A stretch of 64,000 nt of DNA from an uncultured Lachnospiraceae bacterium (lineage in GTDB: Bacteria > Bacillota > Clostridia > Lachnospirales > Lachnospiraceae), in assembly GCA_934432885.1 (NCBI GenBank), contig CAKRYY010000001.1:60316-124315 (forward strand), given 5' to 3'. The stretch's first letter is position 1, and each line of letters starts with the position of its first letter. Positions 9,595-17,009 of the stretch are shown here, one piece after another. The position numbers were made by a program, and so were the translations under genes. The notes beneath the pieces were generated by a model, which saw only the letters and a program-made list of their open reading frames with translations, did not search any database and was not told the origin of the DNA.

Positions 9595-10392
9595 ATGCTG
9601 ATAAATGGAAAAGAAATTACAACGATTATAAGCGATTTGGACGGCACTCTGCTCGGACAGGGACAGAGCCTTGACCCGACGGTTTTTTCATTGATTCACA
9701 GCTTTTTAGAAAGAGGCGTTTTGTTTGTTGCGGCAAGCGGCAGGCAGTATAAAAATATGAGGCTTTTGTTTGAGCCGGTGCTTGCGCAGGTGCCGATGAT
9801 TTGTGAGAACGGCAGTCTGATTGTGGAGGCAGATAAGACGATTTATGAGCGGAATATTCCCCGCGAGCTTTGCTTTGAACTGCTTTCGGATATGTTTAAG
9901 ATGCCTGGAACGGAGACCATCGTTTCCAGTGAAAGAAATCTGTATACCCTTATGGAGCGGGATGCGTTTATCCGCTACATGAATGGAATTTTAAAGCCAA
10001 ATATCAGTATGGTAAAGGATTACCATGATATTACCAGCAGGATGAATAAAATCTCTATCTGGTGGAAGGATGGGATTCCGGCAAAGGAAGAAAAATGGTT
10101 CCATGAGCGCTATGATGACCGGCTGCAGGTCGTAGACGGCGGAAACGGCTGGCTTGATTTTACGATGGCAGGCGTGAACAAGGGTGCTGCCCTTCGGGAG
10201 CTTTCGCAGCTAAAGGGATTTTCCCTGGAGCAGGCGCTTTGCTTTGGAGACAGTGAAAACGATATTTCCATGTTCCGCGAGTGTGCTGTTTCCTATGTGA
10301 TGGAAACGGCGAGAGAGCATGTGAAGCCCTATGCAGACTATTGCTGTGCAGATGTTGTAAAAACACTTCAGGGCTTTCTGGCAAATGCCTGA
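9595..10392 (+). CDS. HAD-superfamily Cof-type sugar-phosphate phosphatase
   Basis: A 265-residue cytoplasmic phosphatase of the HAD IIB (Cof) type. Motif I is DLDGTLLG near the N-terminus (nucleophile Asp and general acid Asp) and motif III/IV is CFGDSENDISMF near residue 220; the intervening segment is the C2 cap. Members hydrolyse sugar phosphates or nucleotide cofactors; the substrate here is unknown. The neighbouring sugar operon makes a sugar-phosphate role plausible but unproven. The start was set at ATG 9595 because AGGAGG (9582-9587) is 7 nt away, whereas the earlier in-frame ATG at 9589 is only 1 nt from it. The last codons lie inside the inverted repeat at 10369-10400. Confidence 0.85.
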   Translation: MLINGKEITTIISDLDGTLLGQGQSLDPTVFSLIHSFLERGVLFVAASGRQYKNMRLLFEPVLAQVPMICENGSLIVEADKTIYERNIPRELCFELLSDMFKMPGTETIVSSERNLYTLMERDAFIRYMNGILKPNISMVKDYHDITSRMNKISIWWKDGIPAKEEKWFHERYDDRLQVVDGGNGWLDFTMAGVNKGAALRELSQLKGFSLEQALCFGDSENDISMFRECAVSYVMETAREHVKPYADYCCADVVKTLQGFLANA

Positions 10393-10400
10393 AAGCCCTG
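10369..10400 (-). terminator. Terminator for the leftward LUD gene, embedded in the end of the HAD gene
   Basis: CAGGGCTTTC (10369-10378) and GAAAGCCCTG (10391-10400) form a perfect 10-bp inverted repeat with a 12-nt loop. On the minus strand the hairpin is followed after 5 nt by TTTTT, as expected for termination of the LUD transcript; on the plus strand no T run follows. The right arm begins within the HAD stop codon, so the left arm and loop are coding sequence of the convergent gene. Confidence 0.6.
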
Positions 10401-10427
10401 CTGAATAAAATACATATTATAATAAAA

Positions 10428-11063
10428 CTAATAGCCGAGGTCTTCGTTGACGAGATAAATCTGAATCCGTCCCGGAGTGCCGCAGCGTCTGGTTATGACT
10501 GTATGGTTGCAGATACATTTCGGAGAGAGGCAATCAGCGCAGCGTCCGGTCGCATGACAGGGCGTTTCCAGATTCAGCCTTTGTGTATTTGCAGGTGCGG
10601 CGATGTTTCTGACGCGTTCCATTGCACTTGGTAAGGAGGGGGCAATTTTATTTCTGCCGACAATCAGGCATACATGCTCTGGACCATAGATAAGGCAGGC
10701 AACTCGGTTGCCGCTTCCGTCCACATTAACCAGCTCGCCATCCATAGTGATTGCATTGGTGCTCATGAAATAATAATCCGACAAAGCTGCACGGGAAAAT
10801 ATCTCCCGGCTTTCCTGCGGCGTTTTTGCAGTGCTGCGGTCAATCAGCGTATAGCCGCCTTTTTTTATCAGCTCCATGATGCCGCTTTCTTTAATGGTTT
10901 CACTTCCACCCCAGGAAATGACAGCATCCTGCGGAAGTGATTTTTTGAAATGCTCGCAGAGTGCGGCGCTGCTTTCAAAATAGTATCCGTCCATATTACG
11001 CTTTTTCAAATTTTTTATCAGTTCTTTTGCCAGTGCGGCAAAGGCTTCTTCTTTTGGTGTCAT
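10428..11063 (-). CDS. LUD-domain (LutC/YkgG-like) protein
   Basis: A 211-residue protein of the LUD/DUF162 family, related to LutC of the lactate-utilisation complex. Features are the N-terminal helix KNLKKRNMDGYYFESS, the central WGGSETIKESGI and STNAITMDGELVNVDGSGNRVA blocks, and a C-terminal Cys-rich stretch (HATGRCADCLSPKCICNHTV) that could bind metal or an Fe-S cluster. No lutA or lutB neighbours are present, so a role in lactate oxidation is not supported. Cytosolic function is unknown. ATG 11063 has a strong RBS (AAAGGAGGAG). It has its own promoter at 11093-11121. Confidence 0.85.
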   Translation of the reverse strand: MTPKEEAFAALAKELIKNLKKRNMDGYYFESSAALCEHFKKSLPQDAVISWGGSETIKESGIMELIKKGGYTLIDRSTAKTPQESREIFSRAALSDYYFMSTNAITMDGELVNVDGSGNRVACLIYGPEHVCLIVGRNKIAPSLPSAMERVRNIAAPANTQRLNLETPCHATGRCADCLSPKCICNHTVITRRCGTPGRIQIYLVNEDLGY

Positions 11064-11092
11064 AGGCTCCTCCTTTGTTGAAATTTTTTCTC

Positions 11093-11121
11093 ATAATAGC
11101 ATACGCAGCGGAAAAAAACAA
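11093..11121 (-). promoter_or_regulatory. Sigma-A promoter for the LUD gene
   Basis: On the minus strand TTGTTT (11121-11116) and TATTAT (11098-11093) are 17 bp apart. The expected start site is about 25 nt upstream of the ATG at 11063. Confidence 0.55.
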
Positions 11122-11148
11122 GCGGTGTACTATGCAGAAAAAGGCATA

Positions 11149-12426
11149 TCAGCCCGGTTCTGCAATCTGCGTGACTCCCACATAAATTTCAGAAATTTTA
11201 TACCAGGTGGCATAATCAATGACACCGGTCCGGGGCAGCCCGAAAATACCCTGAAAGGTGCGTACTGCTTCTGCGGTTCGTTCTCCGTAGATACCGTCCG
11301 CATCGATGATAGGAATTGCAGGATAGTTTCTGGCAATTCTGTTTAGCTGTTCCTGCGCCTGCCGTACCTTTGGACCAGAGGAGCCGATTGTCAGATTGTA
11401 GCCAGGCCAGGAGGAGGGAACGCCCTCGATAAAGTCGGCGGTATTGATGTACATATCATTTCCGTAATAATAACGGATGATTTCTATTGCAGAATAGCCT
11501 TCTTCGGCAAGATATTTGGAGCCCCACTGGCTGAGACCGGAGCAGCTTACCCGTTTTCCGTCACAGTAGGAGGTAAAGATAGGCTGACGGACGCCCGGAC
11601 GGGAGAGATAGTTGGCAAAGATAGTGTCCACCAGAACATCTATATTTTCATAGATATTGCGTCCGTATATCCACTTCTGGTCGTAGGCGGTGGAGGAGGT
11701 AATCGTAAAATCGTAGCCCTGGTTGCGGTACCACTCCGTATATACCCGATTCAATGTAAATGACATAATGGCAAGGATATTGGCATAAATGGAAGCCTCC
11801 GGCCAGGTTGCATAGATTTCGCAGGAGGCTACATTTTTGATGTAATCCTTATAACGTACATAATAATTAGAAGCGGTGGAATCGGCGGGAACGCCGTCAT
11901 GTACGATGACGTATTCGGGAATAACGACCCGGCTTAAGACAATTTCGCCGGATTCAGGCATTGGCTTTATTTCATCCTCCGGTATTTTGGGCGGATATTC
12001 ATAAAATAACGTATGTGCCGGAATTATAATATCTTCCTCGGCTTCACTGGGTTCTTCAAGCGGAGTCAGTCGAATCGGCTGAATTGCGGTAACGTGCGGC
12101 AGAATTTCTGTACCGGAGACCAAGACCGGTTCATAGCCGTCTGCCGTTACTGTAATATTGTATTCCGAATATGGCTGCACAAGCTGTTCCGGTGTAAGAC
12201 TGTACTCTAACGCCGGGGCAGGCAGGTCAATTAAGGGCGTCTGCCCATTCTCGTCTGTGGTAAGTGTCATGAGCGGAGAGGATGGCTCTCCCGTATAAGA
12301 AATGGTAACGGTGGCGTTTACAACCGGAATCAGGCCGATTTCGGAGACGACTACGATGCGCAGCTCGCCCTGCTCAGGAGGAGCCTGCAGCATCTGCTGT
12401 GCTTTGGAAAAAATGAAATTGGACAT
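11149..12426 (-). CDS. SpoIID-like / peptidoglycan-binding domain protein
   Basis: A 425-residue protein with three recognisable parts. Residues about 20-125 form a carboxypeptidase-regulatory/CNA-B-like beta sandwich (ATVTISYTG, TVTADGYEPVLVSG). Residues about 195-335 resemble the SpoIID amidase-activator fold (ILAIMSFTLNRVYTE, FTSYCDG, SQWGSKYLAEEGYSAIEIIRYYYG). Residues about 345-415 are a type 1 peptidoglycan-binding domain (GSSGPKVRQAQEQLNRIA, DGIYGERTAEAVRTFQ). Such proteins are common in Lachnospiraceae and are thought to act on the cell wall or spore cortex; the exact role is unknown. There is no signal peptide on the chosen start, which is odd for a wall-binding protein. The start ATG at 12426 is 4 nt from a hairpin whose arm contains the only good RBS. 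Confidence 0.75.
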   Translation of the reverse strand: MSNFIFSKAQQMLQAPPEQGELRIVVVSEIGLIPVVNATVTISYTGEPSSPLMTLTTDENGQTPLIDLPAPALEYSLTPEQLVQPYSEYNITVTADGYEPVLVSGTEILPHVTAIQPIRLTPLEEPSEAEEDIIIPAHTLFYEYPPKIPEDEIKPMPESGEIVLSRVVIPEYVIVHDGVPADSTASNYYVRYKDYIKNVASCEIYATWPEASIYANILAIMSFTLNRVYTEWYRNQGYDFTITSSTAYDQKWIYGRNIYENIDVLVDTIFANYLSRPGVRQPIFTSYCDGKRVSCSGLSQWGSKYLAEEGYSAIEIIRYYYGNDMYINTADFIEGVPSSWPGYNLTIGSSGPKVRQAQEQLNRIARNYPAIPIIDADGIYGERTAEAVRTFQGIFGLPRTGVIDYATWYKISEIYVGVTQIAEPG

Positions 12427-12430
12427 AAAA

Positions 12431-12467
12431 CTGCCTCTGCATTTTTTGTTATCTTATGCAGAGGCAG
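12431..12467 (-). promoter_or_regulatory. Hairpin that masks the RBS, or terminator, before the SpoIID-like gene
   Basis: CTGCCTCTGCAT (12431-12442) and ATGCAGAGGCAG (12456-12467) form a perfect 12-bp stem with a 13-nt loop. Read leftward, the arm nearer the gene contains GAGG and is followed by TTTT and immediately the ATG at 12426-12424. It could terminate the upstream ABC operon, or hold the RBS closed. T runs flank it on both strands, so it could also terminate in either direction. Confidence 0.65.
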
Positions 12468-12473
12468 CTTTTT

Positions 12474-12509
12474 GTTTAATGGGAAATCCAGAGGAATTTC
12501 CTATTAAAC
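12474..12509 (-). promoter_or_regulatory. Second strong hairpin, function unclear
   Basis: GTTTAATGGGAAAT (12474-12487) pairs with ATTTCCTATTAAAC (12496-12509) with one G-T pair, giving a 14-bp stem around an 8-nt loop containing AGAGG. It lies between the permease stop and the 12431 hairpin. No T run follows it on the minus strand. Confidence 0.55.
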
Positions 12510-12513
12510 AAAA

Positions 12514-12542
12514 ATTTAATCAAGATTTAATTTGTATTTCAA
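12514..12542 (-). promoter_or_regulatory. Possible promoter for the SpoIID-like gene
   Basis: On the minus strand TTGAAA (12542-12537) and TTAAAT (12519-12514) are 17 bp apart. It overlaps the 3' end of the permease gene. If active, the transcript would start near the 14-bp hairpin and include the whole RBS-masking hairpin. The -10 matches consensus at only 4 of 6 positions. Confidence 0.35.
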
Positions 12543-13355
12543 CTGATGCAGAGAAATGATATAAAATACAGCGCCTATAATAAGAGAGGCAATCGTAACG
12601 GTTACCATGGTATTAAAATAATACCCGGCGAGGTTGATGGAAATAGAACCCTGAGAAGCCATATCTGCGGAGAAGAAGAGCTGCGGCATGGTCAGGACGG
12701 AAAAGATAATCTGGAGCAGGCAGGTAAAGCCTGCATAGCACAGGATTGCGCCGACAACCTTATGCTTGCGGAAGTGCTGTCCCAATGAAATTGCGCAGTA
12801 AATTATGCAGGTGCTGCTAAAGGAACTGATGACGATTGTCAACAAAAGAATAATACATAACACCTGTAATGAAAAGCCATTTTCCTCAAGACAGATATGA
12901 TTCCATTCATTTAACATTGCTGCAATGGAGGAATAGGAGTCTACTGAGACTGCCATGATAGGCAGAAGTACTACGGCAACGCTGAACAGCACCAGAATTC
13001 CAACCAGCAAAATGCTTAAAGAATGGATAAGGAGCCTGGAATTAAAAAGCTGGGCTGCGCTGACGGGCAGTGTGTGCATCAGATACCCTTCATCAGTATA
13101 CATGCTGCGGTAGTAACGGATTGCTATATATACAACGATGGCAAAGGATGCTCCTAGCATCATCAGATAGTACAGTAAAAAGATAAGAATACTTATGCCG
13201 TTAATGCTTTCACTGCTGAGGAAAAGTGAATTGTCATTCAGGATGCCATTCATGGCAAAGAAACCGAGCAGTGTGGCGAAAGTGACTAGAGCGCTGGTAA
13301 TAAGTAAGATGGGCCAGATGGCCTTCCATTCATATTTGACTAATTTTCCGAACAT
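12516..13355 (-). CDS. ABC transporter permease of a YtrA-type cluster
   Basis: A 279-residue membrane protein with about six hydrophobic segments (for example WPILLITSALVTFATLLGFFA and LLVGILVLFSVAVVLLPIM). No family-specific catalytic motif is expected. It is the third gene of a GntR-ATPase-permease set; its ATG overlaps the end of the ATPase gene by 16 nt and is preceded by GGGAGG 7 nt away. Related Ytr/Bcr-like sets export antimicrobial compounds or respond to cell-wall antibiotics. The actual substrate is unknown. Confidence 0.8.
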   Translation of the reverse strand: MFGKLVKYEWKAIWPILLITSALVTFATLLGFFAMNGILNDNSLFLSSESINGISILIFLLYYLMMLGASFAIVVYIAIRYYRSMYTDEGYLMHTLPVSAAQLFNSRLLIHSLSILLVGILVLFSVAVVLLPIMAVSVDSYSSIAAMLNEWNHICLEENGFSLQVLCIILLLTIVISSFSSTCIIYCAISLGQHFRKHKVVGAILCYAGFTCLLQIIFSVLTMPQLFFSADMASQGSISINLAGYYFNTMVTVTIASLIIGAVFYIISLHQLKYKLNLD

Positions 13356-14053
13356 GTAAATACCTCCCTGAAATAAGTGTCTAAGGATTTCCCCTTTTCC
13401 TCGCGGAGCTGCTCTGCAGGCGCATACAAAAGAATATTTCCGTTTTTGATAAAAATAACGTCATCCAGCAGATTTTCAACATCGGCGATGAGGTGCGTGG
13501 AAAGTAAAATGGTCGCGTCTTCATGATAATTTGCAATGATGGTGCGCAGGATATAATCGCGGGCGGCAGGGTCGACGCCGGCAATCGGCTCATCCAGAAT
13601 ATAGAGCTGGGCATGCCTGCTCATAACCAGTACAAGCTGTACCTTCTCCCGGCTTCCCTTTGAGAGGGAACGCAGCTTCGCATCCGGGTCGATGGAGAGC
13701 GAGGAGAGCATTTCAAATGCGGTTTCGCTGGAAAAATCCTGATAGAAATCTGCAAAGAATGTAATCAGGCTGCGGATGGAATAATAATCCGGCAGGCTGG
13801 GACGTTCCGGCAGATAGGAAATGATGGCTTTTGTTTCCGGTCCGGGCTTTTGCCCATTTATCGTGATGCTTCCCTGCGTTGGAACCAGAAGCCCGTTGAT
13901 AAGCTTTATCAGAGTGCTCTTGCCGCTTCCATTTGGTCCTAAGAGTCCGACAATGCGTCCGCCTGGAATATTTAAGTTAATATCCTGCAATGCAGGCTGT
14001 TTCTTTTTGTCATATTGTTTTCGTAAGTGATTTGCTTCAATTAAATAGCTCAT
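13340..14053 (-). CDS. ABC transporter ATP-binding protein
   Basis: A 237-residue ATPase subunit with Walker A GPNGSGKST, Q-loop region SYLPERP, signature LSKGSREK, Walker B LYILDEP and the switch His in LLSTHLIADVE. The ABC transporter signature is slightly degenerate (LSKGS for LSGGQ), as is common in this YtrB-like branch. The start at ATG 14053 was chosen because GGGAG lies 7 nt upstream and it sits 1 bp past the stop of the GntR gene; a longer in-frame start at 14080 would overlap that gene. Confidence 0.92.
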   Translation of the reverse strand: MSYLIEANHLRKQYDKKKQPALQDINLNIPGGRIVGLLGPNGSGKSTLIKLINGLLVPTQGSITINGQKPGPETKAIISYLPERPSLPDYYSIRSLITFFADFYQDFSSETAFEMLSSLSIDPDAKLRSLSKGSREKVQLVLVMSRHAQLYILDEPIAGVDPAARDYILRTIIANYHEDATILLSTHLIADVENLLDDVIFIKNGNILLYAPAEQLREEKGKSLDTYFREVFTCSEN

Positions 14054-14054
14054 A

Positions 14055-14426
14055 TTAGTTCTCCCATTTATTTTGTTCATTTTTTAGAAAACTGCTGATT
14101 TCCGGACTGCTGTAGCCAAGCTCCTTCATGCCTGCGAAGAAATCAGCGAGAAGCTTCTGCGCGAGATTGCTGCGGATAGCAGCGATACGGTCTGTATCTT
14201 CGGTAACAAACCGTCCTGTCGTACGCTGTGTGATGATAAGACCATCCCGTTCCAGCTCGGTAAATGCCCGCTGCATGGTATTGGGATTAACGCCTGCATC
14301 TGCGGCAAGCTCCCGGACGCTCGGCAGCTTGCTGCCGGGACCATATTTTCCGGATACAATATATTTCTGCAGCTGCTCCAGAAGCTGCGTATAGATTGGA
14401 CGGTCAGAGTCAAGCTTCCATATCAT
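14055..14426 (-). CDS. GntR-family (YtrA subfamily) transcriptional regulator
   Basis: A 123-residue regulator with an N-terminal winged helix (YTQLLEQLQKYIVSGKYGPGSKLPSVRELA, then NPNTMQRAFTELERDGLI) and a short C-terminal helical tail instead of a full effector domain, the mark of the YtrA subfamily. These repress their own ABC operon, often relieved by cell-envelope stress or peptide antibiotics. It is the first gene of the leftward operon. The 34-bp palindrome at 14489-14522 overlapping the -10 box is a convincing autoregulatory operator. Confidence 0.9.
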   Translation of the reverse strand: MIWKLDSDRPIYTQLLEQLQKYIVSGKYGPGSKLPSVRELAADAGVNPNTMQRAFTELERDGLIITQRTTGRFVTEDTDRIAAIRSNLAQKLLADFFAGMKELGYSSPEISSFLKNEQNKWEN

Positions 14427-14488
14427 AGAGTTCCTCCTTTCTTATATCTATTTGGTAGTTACAGTCAGTATTTACGAATTGTGATTTT

Positions 14489-14522
14489 GTATTACTGTAC
14501 TAAGTGCTTAATACAGTAATAC
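14489..14522. promoter_or_regulatory. Palindromic operator for the GntR/YtrA-type regulator
   Basis: GTATTACTGTA (14489-14499) and TACAGTAATAC (14512-14522) are perfect inverted 11-bp arms. The 12-bp centre contains TAAG and CTTA in inverted order, so nearly all 34 bp are symmetric; only the pair 14500/14511 and the central two bases break it. It covers the -10 of the leftward promoter. Confidence 0.75.
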
Positions 14523-14544
14523 ACCAAATAAAATAATATGTCAA
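14516..14544 (-). promoter_or_regulatory. Sigma-A promoter of the GntR-ABC operon
   Basis: On the minus strand TTGACA (14544-14539, perfect -35) and TATTAC (14521-14516) are 17 bp apart. The -10 lies inside one arm of the palindrome, so regulator binding would block polymerase. Confidence 0.7.
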
Positions 14545-14550
14545 GAGAAA

Positions 14551-14580
14551 TTGACGTTCTCCAGCTGAGAGGTCTATAAT
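14551..14580 (+). promoter_or_regulatory. Sigma-A promoter of the hybrid histidine kinase
   Basis: TTGACG (14551-14556) and a perfect TATAAT (14575-14580) are 18 bp apart. The expected start is near 14587. The divergent GntR promoter begins only 7 bp to the left. Confidence 0.65.
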
Positions 14581-14586
14581 AAAAAG

Positions 14587-14663
14587 GAAATGTAATAGGG
14601 CGAAAGTCCTAATCTGAATCCGGAAATCAAAAACAGAATGATTTACGGTGGAAATGAGTTGCT
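14587..14663 (+). promoter_or_regulatory. Structured 5' leader, unclassified
   Basis: The predicted 77-nt leader contains AGGGC-GAAA-GTCCT (14597-14610), a stem capped by a GNRA tetraloop, and CCGGAAATC (14620-14628) pairing with GATTTACGG (14640-14648) with one mismatch. The second stem reaches the GGTGG that could act as RBS. I cannot match it to a known riboswitch class. Confidence 0.4.
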
Positions 14664-16892
14664 ATGGCGTACATATATGCGGCGGTTATGCTGGCTGGCG
14701 CGGTGCTTGCAGGCTACTTTGCACTGCGGTATTTCAAGTCAGAGAAAAAACAATATATTGAAAATCAGCTTTTGATGCTTTTGTGCGTTGCCAGCAGTAT
14801 CTGGAGCGGCGGCTTTGCGTTGCTGATTGTGCAGGAGGACATTCATGCTGCGTATACGTGCAGAGTGATTGGGATGATAGGCACCTTTTTGTATCTTATT
14901 CTGGTACAGATTCTGGTAGGCTGTATATCAGGACTTGAGCGGCGCTGGCTGATATTGAACAGATGGATAGCAGGCTGCGGTTTTTTTGTTTTTTTCTTTG
15001 CTGTGCGCAGGGGAGAGACCGTTTATTACAAGACGCCGTTTGGAATGTCCTACTACTTTAAACCGGGCTTCTGCAGTACGATTTATACGCTTTATACAGT
15101 GCTTGCAGCGCTTAACATCGCCGTAGTTATCTGGTATATGATTGCACGCTCAAAGGTCAGACGGATTCGGGCGTTTGGAAGATGGTTTCTGGCTGCGGAG
15201 TTTTTGCTTATGTCTGGTATGGTGTTGGATACGATTTTTCCACTGTTGGGAAGGGACGCAATGCCGGGCAGCACATTGACACAATTCTGGGGGCTGGTCG
15301 CACTGTGTATGGCGGTGGAACAGATTGACCGTGCCAAGGTAAATCTGAATAATATGTCACAGTTCATCTATTATTCTCTGGATATGCCAGTTCTTGTGTA
15401 TGATGTGTCGCATAAGCTGCAGATTATAAATGATGCAGCAGTAATGTTTTTCGCAGTAAAGGGAGATATTCGAAAAGAGGGCGCTCCACTGGAATCTCTG
15501 TTTGAAATTACTGAGAAAGAGGCATTTTCCTTTGCTGGCATCAGAAAGGACATAGATGCGCGCTGCAGGAAAAATCAGGTGTACTGCAGCCTTGCAATTA
15601 ACAGAATTTATGATGGCTTTGGCGATATTATCGGCTATATTATACTGGTGACTGATTTGACGGAAAGGCTTCGGGCGATTCATAAGCTGGAGGAAGCAAT
15701 GGAGGAAGCAAAAGCGGCAAGCAATGCCAAGAGTACCTTCCTTGCCAACATGTCACATGAAATCCGTACGCCAATGAATGCGATTATTGGCTTTTCAGAG
15801 CTTGCACTTAAGCTGCCATTGGAGGAGCAGGCACGTTCCTATATAGAAGATATTCGGACCTCCTCCAGCAATCTGCTCAGCATTATCAATGATATTCTGG
15901 ACATTTCCAAGATTGAATCGGGAAAGATGGAGCTGGTATGCGGCGCTTATTATGCCGGCAGCCTTTTGAATGACGTCTATCAGATTATCTATACGCAGAC
16001 TGCCAGAAAGGGACTTGCGTTTTCAGTAAATATTGATCCGTCTCTGCCAAACCAGATGTTTGGAGATGCAGCCAGAATACGGGGCGTCCTCATAAATCTT
16101 CTGAATAATGCAGTGAAATATACCGAGCAGGGAAAGGTTACGTTGGATGTGCGGGTCGCCTCAAGGATACCGGATACAGTGCGGCTGGAATTCAGGATTT
16201 CGGATACGGGAATCGGAATCCGGAAGGAGGAGCAGGAAAAGCTGTTTGAGAGCTTCACGCAGGCGGATTACAAGCTGCATTATCAGGTGGAAGGCTCAGG
16301 GCTTGGGCTTGCGATTGTCAAAGGCTATATCAATATGATGGGCGGGGAAATCCATGTGGAAAGCACCTACGGGGAAGGCTCTGTCTTTACCGTGATGTTA
16401 GAACAGAAGGTAGTGGATGAAAGACCGCTGGAAGCACCGGAAAAAGGACAGAATGTGGCATTTGGCGCCTCAATGGGCAATCTGCGTTTTGCAGATGTGC
16501 AGGTTTTGGTTGTGGATGACAGCAGAATTAACCTGCGCGTAGCCAAGGAAAGCATGAAGCATTATGGGCTGCTTGTCGATACTGCTTCAAGCGGTGCACA
16601 GGCTGTTGATATGTGTGCAAAGAAAGAATATGCGATTGTATTTATGGATCAGATGATGCCGGTGATGGGCGGTATCGAAGCGATGCAGAAAATCAGGGCG
16701 ATGGGCGGCGCTTATACGTCCGGGGGCAGCAGTAAGATCGTCGTTTTAACAGCAGATGCAATCAGCGGCGCGCGTGAAAAACTGATGCGGGAGGGCTTTG
16801 ACGAGTATCTGGTAAAGCCCATGAATTATAAGCGTCTGGAGCAGCTCCTTTTGGATTTTTTACCAGATGCAGTATGTGAGCAGAGCTCTTGA
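14664..16892 (+). CDS. Membrane hybrid sensor histidine kinase with receiver domain
   Basis: A 742-residue protein. About seven hydrophobic helices occupy residues 1-230 (7TM-type sensor), followed by a PAS-like segment (about 235-335), a HisKA domain with His365 in NMSHEIRTPMNAI, an ATPase domain (LINLLNNAVKYTEQG, DTGIGI, GSGLGLAIVKGYINMMGG) and a C-terminal receiver domain with VVDDSRINL and phospho-acceptor Asp662 in VFMDQMMPVMGG. It should autophosphorylate and pass the phosphate internally to its own receiver; the final output partner is not evident. The next gene is a diguanylate cyclase with its own promoter, a possible functional link. Signal unknown. Confidence 0.88.
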   Translation: MAYIYAAVMLAGAVLAGYFALRYFKSEKKQYIENQLLMLLCVASSIWSGGFALLIVQEDIHAAYTCRVIGMIGTFLYLILVQILVGCISGLERRWLILNRWIAGCGFFVFFFAVRRGETVYYKTPFGMSYYFKPGFCSTIYTLYTVLAALNIAVVIWYMIARSKVRRIRAFGRWFLAAEFLLMSGMVLDTIFPLLGRDAMPGSTLTQFWGLVALCMAVEQIDRAKVNLNNMSQFIYYSLDMPVLVYDVSHKLQIINDAAVMFFAVKGDIRKEGAPLESLFEITEKEAFSFAGIRKDIDARCRKNQVYCSLAINRIYDGFGDIIGYIILVTDLTERLRAIHKLEEAMEEAKAASNAKSTFLANMSHEIRTPMNAIIGFSELALKLPLEEQARSYIEDIRTSSSNLLSIINDILDISKIESGKMELVCGAYYAGSLLNDVYQIIYTQTARKGLAFSVNIDPSLPNQMFGDAARIRGVLINLLNNAVKYTEQGKVTLDVRVASRIPDTVRLEFRISDTGIGIRKEEQEKLFESFTQADYKLHYQVEGSGLGLAIVKGYINMMGGEIHVESTYGEGSVFTVMLEQKVVDERPLEAPEKGQNVAFGASMGNLRFADVQVLVVDDSRINLRVAKESMKHYGLLVDTASSGAQAVDMCAKKEYAIVFMDQMMPVMGGIEAMQKIRAMGGAYTSGGSSKIVVLTADAISGAREKLMREGFDEYLVKPMNYKRLEQLLLDFLPDAVCEQSS

Positions 16893-16917
16893 AGAAATAG
16901 GAAAAATGAGCTATAAT
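16889..16917 (+). promoter_or_regulatory. Sigma-A promoter of the first GGDEF gene
   Basis: TTGAAG (16889-16894) and TATAAT (16912-16917) are 17 bp apart; the -35 overlaps the stop region of the kinase gene. A leader of about 85 nt follows. Confidence 0.6.
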
Positions 16918-17009
16918 ATATAAAATGCGGATTTGTAGATAGAAGGGATAAAAACAGACGCATAACCACGCAGATAGAGAGTATAGATAATAAAGAGTGA
17001 GAAAAAACA

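Noticed and set aside
10281..10940. Rightward open frames across the HAD end and the LUD gene
   Set aside because: They are shadows of the leftward LUD gene, which has a family match, RBS and promoter.
14587..14663. Leader considered as a c-di-GMP riboswitch because of the GNRA stem and nearby GGDEF gene
   Set aside because: The conserved joining sequences of class I are absent and I cannot fit class II; kept only as an unclassified leader.
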